A stretch of DNA of 64,000 nucleotides from Paraburkholderia sp. (GTDB taxonomy: Bacteria > Pseudomonadota > Gammaproteobacteria > Burkholderiales > Burkholderiaceae): assembly GCF_028283785.1 (NCBI RefSeq), contig NZ_JAPWKB010000018.1, positions 496,001 to 560,000 on the forward strand. Direction: 5' to 3'. Under the pieces are notes generated by a model, which was not told the origin of the DNA, did no database searches, and saw only the letters and a list, made by a program, of their open reading frames with translations. Positions within the stretch are counted from its first letter, which is position 1, and every line of letters begins with the position of its first letter. This document shows, piece after piece, positions 44,422 through 54,654 of this stretch. The position numbers and the translations under genes are program-made.

Positions 44422-45903
44422 ATGTATCTCGGCATCGACCTCGGCACGTCCGAAGTGAAAGTCCTGCTGCTCGCGTCCGATGGACGCGTGGTCGGCACCG
44501 CCGGCTCACCGTTTACGGTGTCGCGTCCGCATCCACGCTGGGCCGAACAGAACCCGTCCGACTGGTGGGACGGCACGCGCCTCGCGCTCGCGGCATTGCG
44601 CGCGAAATATCCCGACGAGTTCGCGCAGATTCGCGGCATCGGCCTGTCCGGGCAAATGCACGGCGCGGTGCTGCTCGACGCGAACGACACCGTGTTGCGT
44701 CCGGCCATTTTGTGGAACGACATGCGCAGCGTCGATGAATGCGACGAGCTGACTGCGCGTGCACCGGCGTTGCATTCGATCGCCGGCAATCTCGCCATGC
44801 CCGGTTTCACCGCGCCGAAACTGTTATGGGTCGCGCGACACGAACCGGAGATCTTCGCGCAGACCGCGTGCGTGTTGCTGCCGAAAGACTATCTGCGACT
44901 GCAACTGACCGGCGACAAGGTGTCCGATCCGTCGGATGCGGCCGGGACCTTGTGGCTGGATGTCGCGAAGCGCGACTGGTCGGATACCTTGCTCGCTGCC
45001 TGCGATATGCGTCGCTCGCAGATGCCGCGCCTCGCGGAAGGCAGCGCGCCGTCGGGCGTCCTGAAGGCGGACGTCGCGCGTGAGTTCGGACTCGCGAACG
45101 ACGTCGTGGTGGCCGCGGGCGGCGGCGACAATGCGACCAGCGCGGTCGGGATCGGCGCGACCCAGCCGGGCGACGGTTTCGTGTCGCTGGGGACGTCGGG
45201 CGTGCTGTGCGTGGTCGGCGACAGTTTCCGGCCGAACCCCGCGTCGGCCGTGCATGCGTTCTGTCATGCGATTCCGGATCGCTGGCATCAGATGAGCGTG
45301 GTGTTGTCGGCCGCGAGTTGCCTGCGTTGGGTATGCAAGCTGACCTCCACCGACGAGCCGACCTTGCTCGCCGAAGTCGAAGCGTTGCCGTCGGATGCAT
45401 TGAATACCGCGCCGCTGTTTTTGCCGTATCTGTCGGGCGAGCGCACGCCGCACAACGATCCGTTTGCACAGGGCGTGTTCTTCGGGATGAACCATGCAAC
45501 CGATCGCGCGTTGCTCGGTTACGCGGTGCTCGAAGGCGTGACGCTTGCGCTGACCGACGGCCTCGACGCGTTGCGCGCGGCCGGCACCGAAGCGCGCGCG
45601 TTGTCGTTGCTGGGCGGCGGTGCGCGCAGCGACTACTGGGCGCAACTGCTCGCCGACGCGCTCGACACGACGACCCGCAAGCACGGCGGCGGCGAGACCG
45701 GCGCTGCGCTTGGCGCCGCGCGTCTGGGCTGGCTGGCCGCCGGTGGCGATCCCGCGCGCGTGTTGACCAAGCCACCGGTCGAAAAGGAGTTCACGCCGAA
45801 CCCGGCGCGGCATGTCGCGTTGCGCGCGCGGCTCGAAAGTTATCGCGCGTTGTACCGGCACGTTCGTCCGCTATTCGAACCGTCGCGGCAACAGCTGGTT
45901 TGA
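44422..45903 (+). CDS. xylB: Xylulokinase
   Basis: An FGGY-family kinase, 493 aa, that phosphorylates D-xylulose to xylulose 5-phosphate. MYLGIDLGTSEVKVLLLASD is the N-terminal phosphate motif; SGQMHGAVLLD and the C-terminal LSLLGGGARSDYWAQLLAD are the FGGY signatures. It follows dalD on the same strand, so product of one enzyme is substrate of the next. Confidence 0.92.
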   Translation: MYLGIDLGTSEVKVLLLASDGRVVGTAGSPFTVSRPHPRWAEQNPSDWWDGTRLALAALRAKYPDEFAQIRGIGLSGQMHGAVLLDANDTVLRPAILWNDMRSVDECDELTARAPALHSIAGNLAMPGFTAPKLLWVARHEPEIFAQTACVLLPKDYLRLQLTGDKVSDPSDAAGTLWLDVAKRDWSDTLLAACDMRRSQMPRLAEGSAPSGVLKADVAREFGLANDVVVAAGGGDNATSAVGIGATQPGDGFVSLGTSGVLCVVGDSFRPNPASAVHAFCHAIPDRWHQMSVVLSAASCLRWVCKLTSTDEPTLLAEVEALPSDALNTAPLFLPYLSGERTPHNDPFAQGVFFGMNHATDRALLGYAVLEGVTLALTDGLDALRAAGTEARALSLLGGGARSDYWAQLLADALDTTTRKHGGGETGAALGAARLGWLAAGGDPARVLTKPPVEKEFTPNPARHVALRARLESYRALYRHVRPLFEPSRQQLV

Positions 45904-46007
45904 CACGATGACCGGCAGGTCGTAACGGAGACGGCGCGAGGTGGGGTAACGGGGCGATATCTGCGACCTCGCTGCTATGATCCGCGCAATTTATACGAAA
46001 CCACACC

Positions 46008-46955
46008 GTGCCCAAGTCCACCGAAAAACTCGATCTCGCCACGCGCGCCGCGTGGCTGTATTACGTCGCCGGCAACACCCAGAACGAGATTGCGGAAAAG
46101 CTGCAGGTCTCCCGACCGGTTGCGCAGCGCCTGGTCGCGTATGCCGTCGAGAAAAACCTGATCCGCGTGCGCGTCGATCATCGTCTGGCCGATTGTCTGT
46201 CGCTTGCGGACCGGTTATCGAAGCGGTATGGACTGTCGATGTGCGAAGTCGTGCCGGTGGACAGCGACACGCCGGACGAGATCGATCGAAAGCTGGCAGT
46301 GGCCGGTGCGCAGGTGATGGAGCGATATCTGGGCGAAGAAAAGCCGATGGTGGTCGCGGTCAGCAGCGGCCGGACGCTGAAGGCCGCGGTGGATCAGATC
46401 GCGCAACTGGAACGGCCGCAGCATCGGCTGGTGTCGATGGTGGGCGCGATCGCACAGGATGGGTCATCGAACCGGTACGACGTGGCGTTGCACATTTCCG
46501 AGAAGACCGGCGGCAAGCATTTTCTGCTGCCCGCGCCGCTGATTGCCGACAACGAAGCGGAGCGTGCGCAGTGGTGCAATCACCGTCTGTACCGGATCGT
46601 CGAAAGTTTGTCGGGCGACGCGGACGTGGCGTTCGTGGGGATTGGGAATATTGGCTTGCGGTGTCCTTTGCATGAGGACGGGTTTATTACCGCTGCCGAG
46701 GTGAAGGAGTTGATGCAGAACGGTGCGATTGCCGAGATGCTGGGTTTGCCGATCGATGCATCGGGGCGACATGTGGAATCGCCGACTGGGCGTCGGGTGA
46801 CGAGCATTCCGCTGGAGTCGCCGCCGTCGCGACCGACGATTGGGTTTGCCGGCGGGGAGCGGAAGCGGGAGGCGTTGATAGCGGTTTTGAAGGGTGGGTG
46901 GTTGTCGGGGTTGGTGACGGATGAGGGGTGTGCTAAGGCTGCGCTTGGCGAATGA
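46008..46955 (+). CDS. dalR: SorC/DeoR-type sugar-binding transcription regulator
   Basis: A regulator of 315 aa. The N-terminal helix-turn-helix (NTQNEIAEKLQVSRPVAQRL, about 23-42) is followed by a SorC-type sugar-phosphate-binding domain with VAVSSGRTLKAAVDQI and VAFVGIGNIG. It starts at GTG. A TATGAT box lies at 45976. The location in the polyol locus makes it the likely regulator of the two operons, which share an operator candidate. Whether it represses or activates cannot be read here. The last 15 codons border repeat copy C. Confidence 0.87.
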   Translation: MPKSTEKLDLATRAAWLYYVAGNTQNEIAEKLQVSRPVAQRLVAYAVEKNLIRVRVDHRLADCLSLADRLSKRYGLSMCEVVPVDSDTPDEIDRKLAVAGAQVMERYLGEEKPMVVAVSSGRTLKAAVDQIAQLERPQHRLVSMVGAIAQDGSSNRYDVALHISEKTGGKHFLLPAPLIADNEAERAQWCNHRLYRIVESLSGDADVAFVGIGNIGLRCPLHEDGFITAAEVKELMQNGAIAEMLGLPIDASGRHVESPTGRRVTSIPLESPPSRPTIGFAGGERKREALIAVLKGGWLSGLVTDEGCAKAALGE

Positions 46956-46984
46956 TTGTTTTTTTGTTTTCTGATTTTTTGGGC

Positions 46985-47768
46985 TTTTTGGGGTTTTGGG
47001 TTGTTTCGGTTGGTGTGGTTGTCCCGTTTTCGCGCTGGTCCGCCTGGATCGTCCCTGTGCGGGACCGCACCTACTTTTCTTTGCTCGCGCAAAGAAAAGT
47101 AGGCAAAAGAAAGCGCGTTTACCTCGCGCTTCGTAGCGAGTGGCGTCTAGTATTTTTTCGGGTAGTGGACCGCGCACGTTTTGAGTTGCCGCACCGCCTG
47201 ACTTGGTGACAAGGCAGTCATTCGTTCCGGCTGTTCGCTCCGCGACAGCCGACGGGCACAGCCCCGTCTTCATCTCTCAGCGCCATTCGCGCGCCCCACT
47301 CCGTCCGTCACAACACCCACTTTCATGCCATGCGCCGGCCTGGTCCCGCGCGCAAAATTCCAGGTCGCGCTGAACGTCGAAACCATCGTGAAAACAGGCA
47401 AATGCCCGTGGGCCAAACCGGGCTTCGACCCGACGCCGGAACCGTCGAGGCGGCGGGCAAATGACGTGGCGAAAATGGTTTTTTGAAGTGGGCTACCGCC
47501 GCGCAGCGGGCGGGATGTGCGGGCGCGGACCACCACGAAAAACCAACCGACCACTCCAAACGTGCGCGGTCCACTACCCGAAAAATACTAGACGCCACTC
47601 GCTACGAAGTGGCGGGGTAAACGCGCTTTCTTTTGCCTACTTTTCTTTGCGCGAGCAAAGAAAAGTAGGTGCGGTCCCGCACAGGGACGATCCAGGCAGA
47701 CCAGCGTGAAACCAGGACAACCAGACCAACCACAACCACAAACCAAAAACCAAAAACCCAAAAACCAA
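46985..47768. repeat. Inverted-arm repeat element, copy C
   Basis: About 780 bp, uninterrupted, same orientation as the other copies. The left arm runs to about 47190 and the right arm from about 47551. Both carry the CTACTTTTCTTTGC hairpin and the CCACTACCCG/CGGGTAGTGG motif. The core contains GGCAGTCATTCGTTCCGGC and one 60-bp unit. The element fills the gap between the convergent dalR and smoK genes almost from stop codon to stop codon. Confidence 0.85.
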
Positions 47769-47777
47769 ACCCGCCGC

Positions 47778-48887
47778 CTAGGCGGCCAACACCTCTACAA
47801 TTCTCCGCTCAAACGCCTGCCCCTCCGCATCAAACAGATGACAATGCTCAGGCGTAGCCCCCAACCTCTGCACCTCGCCCTTCGCATGCCGATCCAACGG
47901 CGGAATCCGCGCAATGATCCCATCAGGCGCGACCGTCGACTCCGCATACAGATACGCCGCATCCCCCAACGACTCGATCGCCATCGTCGTCGCGGACACG
48001 CCATACTCCGTCGTCCCGACATGCAGATGCTCCGGCCGAATCCCCACCGTCACCTTGTCCCCCACCTTCACGCCGCCTAGCTCCACCGCCGCCCGCTGCG
48101 AATCGCCGGTGGCATAGCGCACCAGCACCCCATCGTGCGAGACCGCCTCCACCACGCCTTCCAGAAAATTCATCTTCGGTGAACCGATAAACCCGGCAAC
48201 GAAACGGTTCGCCGGCGCGTGGTACAAACGGTTCGGACTGCCCACCTGCTCGATATTGCCCGCCGATAACACCACGATCTTGTCGGCCAGCGTCATCGCC
48301 TCGACCTGATCGTGCGTCACGTAAATCATCGTGGTCTTCAACTCGTCGTGCAGACGCGCAAACTCCAGCCGCATCTTCACCCGCAACGCGGCATCCAGAT
48401 TCGATAGCGGTTCGTCGAACAGAAACACCTTCGGCTTGCGCGTGATCGCACGACCGATCGCCACGCGCTGACGTTGACCGCCCGACAACTGCTTCGGCTT
48501 GCGATCCAGCAAATGATCGATGTGCAGAATCTTCGCGGCATTGCGCACGGCCGCGTCGATCTCCGGCTTCTTCGTGCCGGCCAGCTTCAACCCGAACGCC
48601 ATGTTGTCGTACAGCGTCATGTGCGGATACAGCGCATAAGACTGAAACACCATCGCAATCCCTCGCTTGGCCGGCGGCACATCGTTCATCCGAACTCCGT
48701 CGATATTCAGATCGCCACCGCTGATGTCCTCCAGACCGGCAATCATCCGCATCAACGTTGATTTGCCGCAGCCGCTCGGGCCGACGAACACCACGAACTC
48801 GCCGTCCGCAATGTCCAGATTGATGTTACGCATCACTTCCGTTTCTTCGTAACGCTTCCCGATGTTTCGCAGGGTCAGGCTTGCCAT
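47778..48887 (-). CDS. smoK: Polyol/sugar ABC transporter ATP-binding protein
   Basis: The ATPase of a carbohydrate importer, 369 aa. Walker A GPSGCGKST is at about 36-44, the signature LSGGQRQRVAIGRA follows, then Walker B VFLFDEPLSNLD. A C-terminal TOBE/OB extension (about 240-369) as in MalK/SmoK/UgpC is present. GGAGACAC is the ribosome binding site. It is the last gene of the operon smoS-smoE-smoF-smoG-HAD-smoK. Confidence 0.92.
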   Translation of the reverse strand: MASLTLRNIGKRYEETEVMRNINLDIADGEFVVFVGPSGCGKSTLMRMIAGLEDISGGDLNIDGVRMNDVPPAKRGIAMVFQSYALYPHMTLYDNMAFGLKLAGTKKPEIDAAVRNAAKILHIDHLLDRKPKQLSGGQRQRVAIGRAITRKPKVFLFDEPLSNLDAALRVKMRLEFARLHDELKTTMIYVTHDQVEAMTLADKIVVLSAGNIEQVGSPNRLYHAPANRFVAGFIGSPKMNFLEGVVEAVSHDGVLVRYATGDSQRAAVELGGVKVGDKVTVGIRPEHLHVGTTEYGVSATTMAIESLGDAAYLYAESTVAPDGIIARIPPLDRHAKGEVQRLGATPEHCHLFDAEGQAFERRIVEVLAA

Positions 48888-48962
48888 GATGTGTCTCCGT
48901 GTTTTACACGTTGCGGGCCGCTCGTATCGCGTTCGTCCCGTACTTCGTTTCCGTCTGTCTGT

Positions 48963-49703
48963 CTACGACGCTACCCGCTGCATCCATTGCGCGACCAGCC
49001 CGGGTAAGGCCTGCATATCGTCGAATACATGCTGCGCGCCCGCCGCGCGCAACGCACCGATCTGCGCTTCGCTCGCGTGCCCGCCGCCGATAAATCCCAA
49101 CACCGTCATTCCCGCGCCGGTCGCGGCCGTCACGCCCGTCACGCTGTCCTCGACCACGAGACACGCGGACGGCTCGACGTTCAGACCGCGCGCCGCCGCG
49201 AGATAAACGTCGGGCGCGGGTTTCGGATTCGGCACCGAGTCGGCGCAAAACAGCCGTCCGCCGAAATGCGCGTCCAGCCCGGTTCGCGCCAGCACCGATT
49301 CCACGTACGGCCGGAAACTGTTGCTCGCGCAGGCCTTCGTCAGCGGAATCTGCGACAACGCTTCGTTGATGCCGGGCACCGACGGCGCCTGCATCGCGGC
49401 GGCTTCGACCGCGCGGCGGATCGACACGATGTCGTCGTCGGCGAGCGTGCGGCCGAGTTGCTCCGCCGTTCCTTGCAGCACGCGTTCGATCCGCAAGCCG
49501 AGCAGTGGAATCACGACCGGTTCGACATCGGTGTCGGGCCAGCGCGCTTCGAGTTCGTGCACCAGCATCCGCGCGGCCACGGCTTCGCTGTCGATCAGCA
49601 CGCCGTCGCAATCGCAGATCAGCGCCTGGATCACGCGGCCGTGCGGCGCGGCCGCAAGCTCGTCCACGGTTTGCGTCGCGGATTGAATGGTCGGTTCCGT
49701 CAC
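48963..49703 (-). CDS. HAD-family hydrolase (phosphoglucomutase/phosphatase-like)
   Basis: A haloacid dehalogenase-superfamily enzyme, 246 aa. The nucleophile motif is CDCDGVLIDSEA, with SNSFRPYVE, the Lys in NPKPAPDVYL and the acidic motif VVEDSVTGVTA. It starts at a GTG that overlaps the stop of the permease gene as GTGA, so it is coupled to the transporter. A sugar- or polyol-phosphate is the likely substrate, by context only. Confidence 0.85.
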   Translation of the reverse strand: MTEPTIQSATQTVDELAAAPHGRVIQALICDCDGVLIDSEAVAARMLVHELEARWPDTDVEPVVIPLLGLRIERVLQGTAEQLGRTLADDDIVSIRRAVEAAAMQAPSVPGINEALSQIPLTKACASNSFRPYVESVLARTGLDAHFGGRLFCADSVPNPKPAPDVYLAAARGLNVEPSACLVVEDSVTGVTAATGAGMTVLGFIGGGHASEAQIGALRAAGAQHVFDDMQALPGLVAQWMQRVAS

Positions 49704-50572
49704 TTGACCGCCCCAAATGTCAGACCGCGAACCAGTTGCTTTTGCGACAACCAGCCGACGATCAGGATCGGCGCGACCGCCAGCAGCGATGCCGCCGACA
49801 GCTTGGCCCAGAACAGGCCTTCAGGACTCGAATACGACGCGATGAACACCGTCAGCGGCGCCGCGTTCGAGCTCGACAGGTTGATGCTCCAGAACGCCTC
49901 GTTCCACGACAGGATCACCAGCAGCAATGCCGTCGATGCGAGTCCGGGCAAGGCCATCGGCATCAGCAGATAGACGATTTCCTGCCATGTCGCCGCGCCG
50001 TCGATACGTCCGGCTTCGAGAATGTCCTTCGGGATTTCGTTGAAGTACGTGAACGCCATCCAGATCGCGATGGGCAGGTTGATCAGCGTGTAGACGATGA
50101 TCAAGCCCCACACGGTGTCGAGCAGGCCCGTGTTCTTCCACAGCAGATAGATCGGCACCAGCACGCCGACCGACGGCATCATTTTGGTCGAGAGCATCCA
50201 CAGCAGCACTTTCTGCGTGCGTTTGTTCGGGAAGAACGCCATCGCGTATGCGCACGGCACGGCGAAGAGCAGACAGACGATCGTCACGCCCGCCGAAATC
50301 AGCACCGAATTCCACGCAAATCCGAAGTAGTTACTGCGCGCGAATACCTCGCGGAAACTCTCCAGCGTCGGGATGAAAAACAGCGACGACGAATACGCTT
50401 GCTGTTCGGTCTTGAATGCGGTGATCGTCATCCAGAAGATCGGGAAGAACAGCAGCAAAGCGATGATCCACGCCAGAATGCCGGGAATGCTGCGCTTCGC
50501 GATTGCGAGCGGGCTGTTGATCTTCGAGACCGGCGCGCTCGAACTCGCCGGTGTGGCGGCTACGTGGCTCAT
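49700..50572 (-). CDS. smoG: Polyol/sugar ABC transporter permease 2
   Basis: An inner-membrane permease of the MalG type, 290 aa, six membrane segments. The ATPase-contact EAA loop reads EAGRIDGAATWQEIVYLLMP. The N-terminal 25 residues are a Ser/Ala-rich cytoplasmic leader. The start overlaps the end of the first permease as ATGA. Confidence 0.92.
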   Translation of the reverse strand: MSHVAATPASSSAPVSKINSPLAIAKRSIPGILAWIIALLLFFPIFWMTITAFKTEQQAYSSSLFFIPTLESFREVFARSNYFGFAWNSVLISAGVTIVCLLFAVPCAYAMAFFPNKRTQKVLLWMLSTKMMPSVGVLVPIYLLWKNTGLLDTVWGLIIVYTLINLPIAIWMAFTYFNEIPKDILEAGRIDGAATWQEIVYLLMPMALPGLASTALLLVILSWNEAFWSINLSSSNAAPLTVFIASYSSPEGLFWAKLSAASLLAVAPILIVGWLSQKQLVRGLTFGAVK

Positions 50573-51507
50573 TTTTCGTACTCCCCTTTCAGGTTCTTCG
50601 CGAGCATGCGCACGAGGAAGAACGACACGATATTCGCGAGCACGACGGCGAGAATCCCGCCGGCGGACGCCAGCCCGACGTCGAACTGTTGCAAGCCCAG
50701 CGAATAGATCAGGTACGACAGATTGGTGGTCGCGGTGCCCGGACCGCCGCCCGTGGTCGTATAGATTTCGGCGAAGATCGACAGCAGGAAAATCGTCTCC
50801 ATCATCACCACCACCGCGATGGCCCGTTTCAGGTGAGGCAGCGTGATGAAGAAGAACATCGCGAACGCGCCCGCGCCGTCGATCTTCGCGGCTTCCTTCT
50901 GCTCCTGATCGAGCGACTGGATGGCGGTGAACAGGATCAGGAACGCGAACGGCAACCACTGCCACGCGACGATCACGATCACCGCGAACAACGGATACTC
51001 GGCGAACCAGTCGATTGGCGTCATGCCGAGCGCGCGCATGCCTTGCGCGATCAGTCCATATACCGGATGCAGGATCATGTTCTTCCAGATCAGCGCGCTG
51101 ACCGTCGGCATCACGAAGAACGGTGCGATTGCCAGCAACCGCGCGATGCCCTGCCCGTAAAACTTCCGGTCGAACAGCACCGACATCAGGATGCCGCCGA
51201 CCACGGTGATCACCAGCACCGAGATGATCAGTTCGAGCGTATGCGCGATCGACGGGCCGAATGCCGGGTCGCTCGCGAGATATTTGTAGTTATCGATTCC
51301 GGCGAACCCTTTGACGTCCGGGTTCAGCAGGTTGTATCGCGAGAACGAAAACCAGATCGTCATCGCGAGCGGGATCGCCATCCACAACAACAGGACGGCC
51401 ACGGAAGGGGAAATCAGCCAGCGCGACGCGGACGCCTTGCGGGCTTCGTGCTGCTGGTCGGTTTCGGGGGCATGAACATGCATGAGTGGAAGGCGCAGAT
51501 GACGCAT
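50569..51507 (-). CDS. smoF: Polyol/sugar ABC transporter permease 1
   Basis: An inner-membrane permease of the MalF type, 312 aa, with six or so membrane segments and the EAA loop EAAKIDGAGAFAMFFFITLP. The start at 51507 has GGTGG upstream; an internal ATG (51483, MHVHAPETDQ) is also possible. The stop overlaps the smoG start. Confidence 0.91.
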   Translation of the reverse strand: MRHLRLPLMHVHAPETDQQHEARKASASRWLISPSVAVLLLWMAIPLAMTIWFSFSRYNLLNPDVKGFAGIDNYKYLASDPAFGPSIAHTLELIISVLVITVVGGILMSVLFDRKFYGQGIARLLAIAPFFVMPTVSALIWKNMILHPVYGLIAQGMRALGMTPIDWFAEYPLFAVIVIVAWQWLPFAFLILFTAIQSLDQEQKEAAKIDGAGAFAMFFFITLPHLKRAIAVVVMMETIFLLSIFAEIYTTTGGGPGTATTNLSYLIYSLGLQQFDVGLASAGGILAVVLANIVSFFLVRMLAKNLKGEYEK

Positions 51508-51616
51508 GATGTGACCACCTGTCAGTAATGCGCGGGACGGTGCGCCCGCTGTGCAGCGCGTGCTGCGGGCCGGCCGGCCGTTGCCGTTGCGGCAGCGGCC
51601 GGCCGGCGCTTTTACG

Positions 51617-52939
<1,323 letters not shown>

Positions 52940-53044
52940 GAGTTGTCTCCTTTTTTGATGCGTTTGTTGTGCTGCCTGATGTTGGGCTTTCTTGTATGCA
53001 CGTCTCTGCTTGCGATGACGCGGCGGCGTCGGCTGTCGCGCTGT

Positions 53045-53827
53045 TCAGCTCATCCAGTTGCCGCCGTCGACGTTCAGCGTTTGCGCGGTGATGTAGTCCG
53101 CATCCGACGATGCGAGGAACAGCGCCGCGCCGGTCAGGTCGTCGGGCACGCCCATTCTTCCGAGCGGCACCGCTTCGCCGACCAGCCGTTTCTTCTCGCC
53201 GAGCGGACGGTTTTCGTAGCGCGCGAACAGCGCATCCACGTCCTTCCACATCGGGGTATCGACGACGCCCGGCGCAATGCCGTTCACGTTGATCTTGTGC
53301 GGCGCGAGCGCCAGCGCGGCCGATTGCGTATAGCTCAGCACCGCCGCCTTGGTCGCGCAGTAATGCGACACGAGCGCCTCGCCGCGCCGTCCGGCTTGCG
53401 ACGACATATTGACGATCTTGCCGCCGTGTCCCTGATCGACCATCCGTTGGGCGACGGCTTGCATCAGGAAGAACATGCCTTTCACGTTGACGGCGAACAG
53501 CCGGTCGAACACGTCCCACGATTCGTCGAGAATCGGGCGCATGTCGAACAGCGCGGCGTTGTTGAAGAGGATGTCGATGCGGCCGAAGCGGGCCGTTGTA
53601 TCAGCGACGATGCGATGGATATCGTCGCGTTGGGTGACGTCGGCGCTGAGCGTCAGCACACGATCGGGAAAGGTTTCGCGCAAGCCGTGCGCGATGGTGC
53701 CGGCAGGTTTGACATCGACGAGTACGCAGCGCGCGCCTTCGTCGAGATAGCGCCGTGCCACGGCTTCTCCGATTCCGCTCGCGGCGCCCGTGAGGATCGC
53801 CACCTTGTCTTGCAGTCGCGCTGTCAC
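53045..53827 (-). CDS. smoS: Short-chain polyol dehydrogenase, sorbitol dehydrogenase-like
   Basis: An NAD-dependent SDR, 260 aa, similar to the L-iditol/sorbitol 2-dehydrogenase of the smo operon type, which oxidises D-sorbitol to fructose. TGAASGIGEAVARR is at about 14-27, NNAALF at about 90, then the Ser...YxxxK pair in NMSSQAGRRGEALVSHYCATK. It starts at GTG after GGAGACAC. It is the first gene of the transporter operon. Specificity is inferred from the neighbours. Confidence 0.87.
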   Translation of the reverse strand: MTARLQDKVAILTGAASGIGEAVARRYLDEGARCVLVDVKPAGTIAHGLRETFPDRVLTLSADVTQRDDIHRIVADTTARFGRIDILFNNAALFDMRPILDESWDVFDRLFAVNVKGMFFLMQAVAQRMVDQGHGGKIVNMSSQAGRRGEALVSHYCATKAAVLSYTQSAALALAPHKINVNGIAPGVVDTPMWKDVDALFARYENRPLGEKKRLVGEAVPLGRMGVPDDLTGAALFLASSDADYITAQTLNVDGGNWMS

Positions 53828-53864
53828 TGCGTGTCTCCGTTCTATGTTCGAGTTTCTCGCGCAG

Positions 53865-53938
53865 TGAGCGAACGCTCAGCACGCGAACAATTGCTCTATT
53901 TCTGATCGAATGATCGGATACACGTCGGGTCATGTCAA
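53865..53938 (-). promoter_or_regulatory. Promoter and operators of the smoS operon
   Basis: On the minus strand: TTGACA (53938-53933), a 17-bp spacer, GATCAT (53915-53910), then 13 bp and GAGCAATTGTTC (53896-53885). A further perfect palindrome TGAGCGAACGCTCA lies at 53865-53878. The first parts match the dalD promoter in sequence and spacing, including GATCATTCG. Confidence 0.62.
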
Positions 53939-54070
53939 GGCAGGTAAACGACATTTCGATGGTGCAACGCGGCACCTTGTCCGCGACCTGCCAGACCACT
54001 CGCCCAATAGTTATAGGATGCGCGGCCGGTCGCGATGAAGCTTTGCACAAAGCTCAGCACCATTTTCGAG

Positions 54071-54088
54071 ATACGTTATATCATTGCG
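54071..54088 (+). promoter_or_regulatory. Possible Zur-type operator
   Basis: ATACGTTATATCATTGCG, an AT-rich imperfect palindrome 30-50 bp before the zur ATG, in the place and style of a Zur box (GTTATA core). It would let Zur control the operon by zinc. The match is loose. Confidence 0.3.
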
Positions 54089-54117
54089 CCCACGCCAATT
54101 CTGCTGGAGCGAGCGCC

Positions 54118-54621
54118 ATGATCGCGACGCCTGTCCACGTTTCATCCGATGAGCCGCTCGACGCCCGTCTGTCGACGCGCCTCGCGAACGCCGACGCGCT
54201 CGCGGCCGAGCGTGGCGTCGCGCTGACGCCGTTGCGCCGGCAGGTGTATGCCGCGATCGTCGTGAGCGACAGGCCGATCGGTGCGTACGATCTGCTGTCG
54301 GCGCTCGAACCGCAGCGCGGCCGTGTGCCGCCCACCACCGTCTATCGCGCGCTCGACTTTCTCGTCGAGCAAGGCTTCGTCCATCGCATCGAATCGAAGA
54401 ACGCGTTCGTCGCGTGCTGCGACGCCGGGCGTCCGCATCAAAGCCAGTTCCTGATTTGCGACACCTGCGGCGCAACCGTCGAAATCGCGGGCAGCGCGCT
54501 CGCCGCGCCGTCGGCCGAAGCGTCGTCCGCGCATGGTTTCGAAGTGCACCGCCAGGTCGTCGAGCTGAGCGGCCTGTGCGCCGCCTGCCGCGCGCACGCG
54601 AACGGCGCCCCGCTTTCCTGA
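54118..54621 (+). CDS. zur: Fur-family zinc uptake regulator Zur
   Basis: A zinc-sensing repressor, 167 aa. The N-terminal winged helix contains LTPLRRQVYAAIVVSDRPIG and PTTVYRALDFLVEQGFVHR. The structural zinc site has CDTCG and CAACRAH; regulatory His/Cys are in FVACCDAGRPHQSQFLICD. It is assigned as Zur because it begins the znuACB operon. Ribosome binding site CTGGAGCG. Confidence 0.9.
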   Translation: MIATPVHVSSDEPLDARLSTRLANADALAAERGVALTPLRRQVYAAIVVSDRPIGAYDLLSALEPQRGRVPPTTVYRALDFLVEQGFVHRIESKNAFVACCDAGRPHQSQFLICDTCGATVEIAGSALAAPSAEASSAHGFEVHRQVVELSGLCAACRAHANGAPLS

Positions 54622-54654
54622 GCCTTTCTCTTTCAAACGACAGCGATCCCGATC

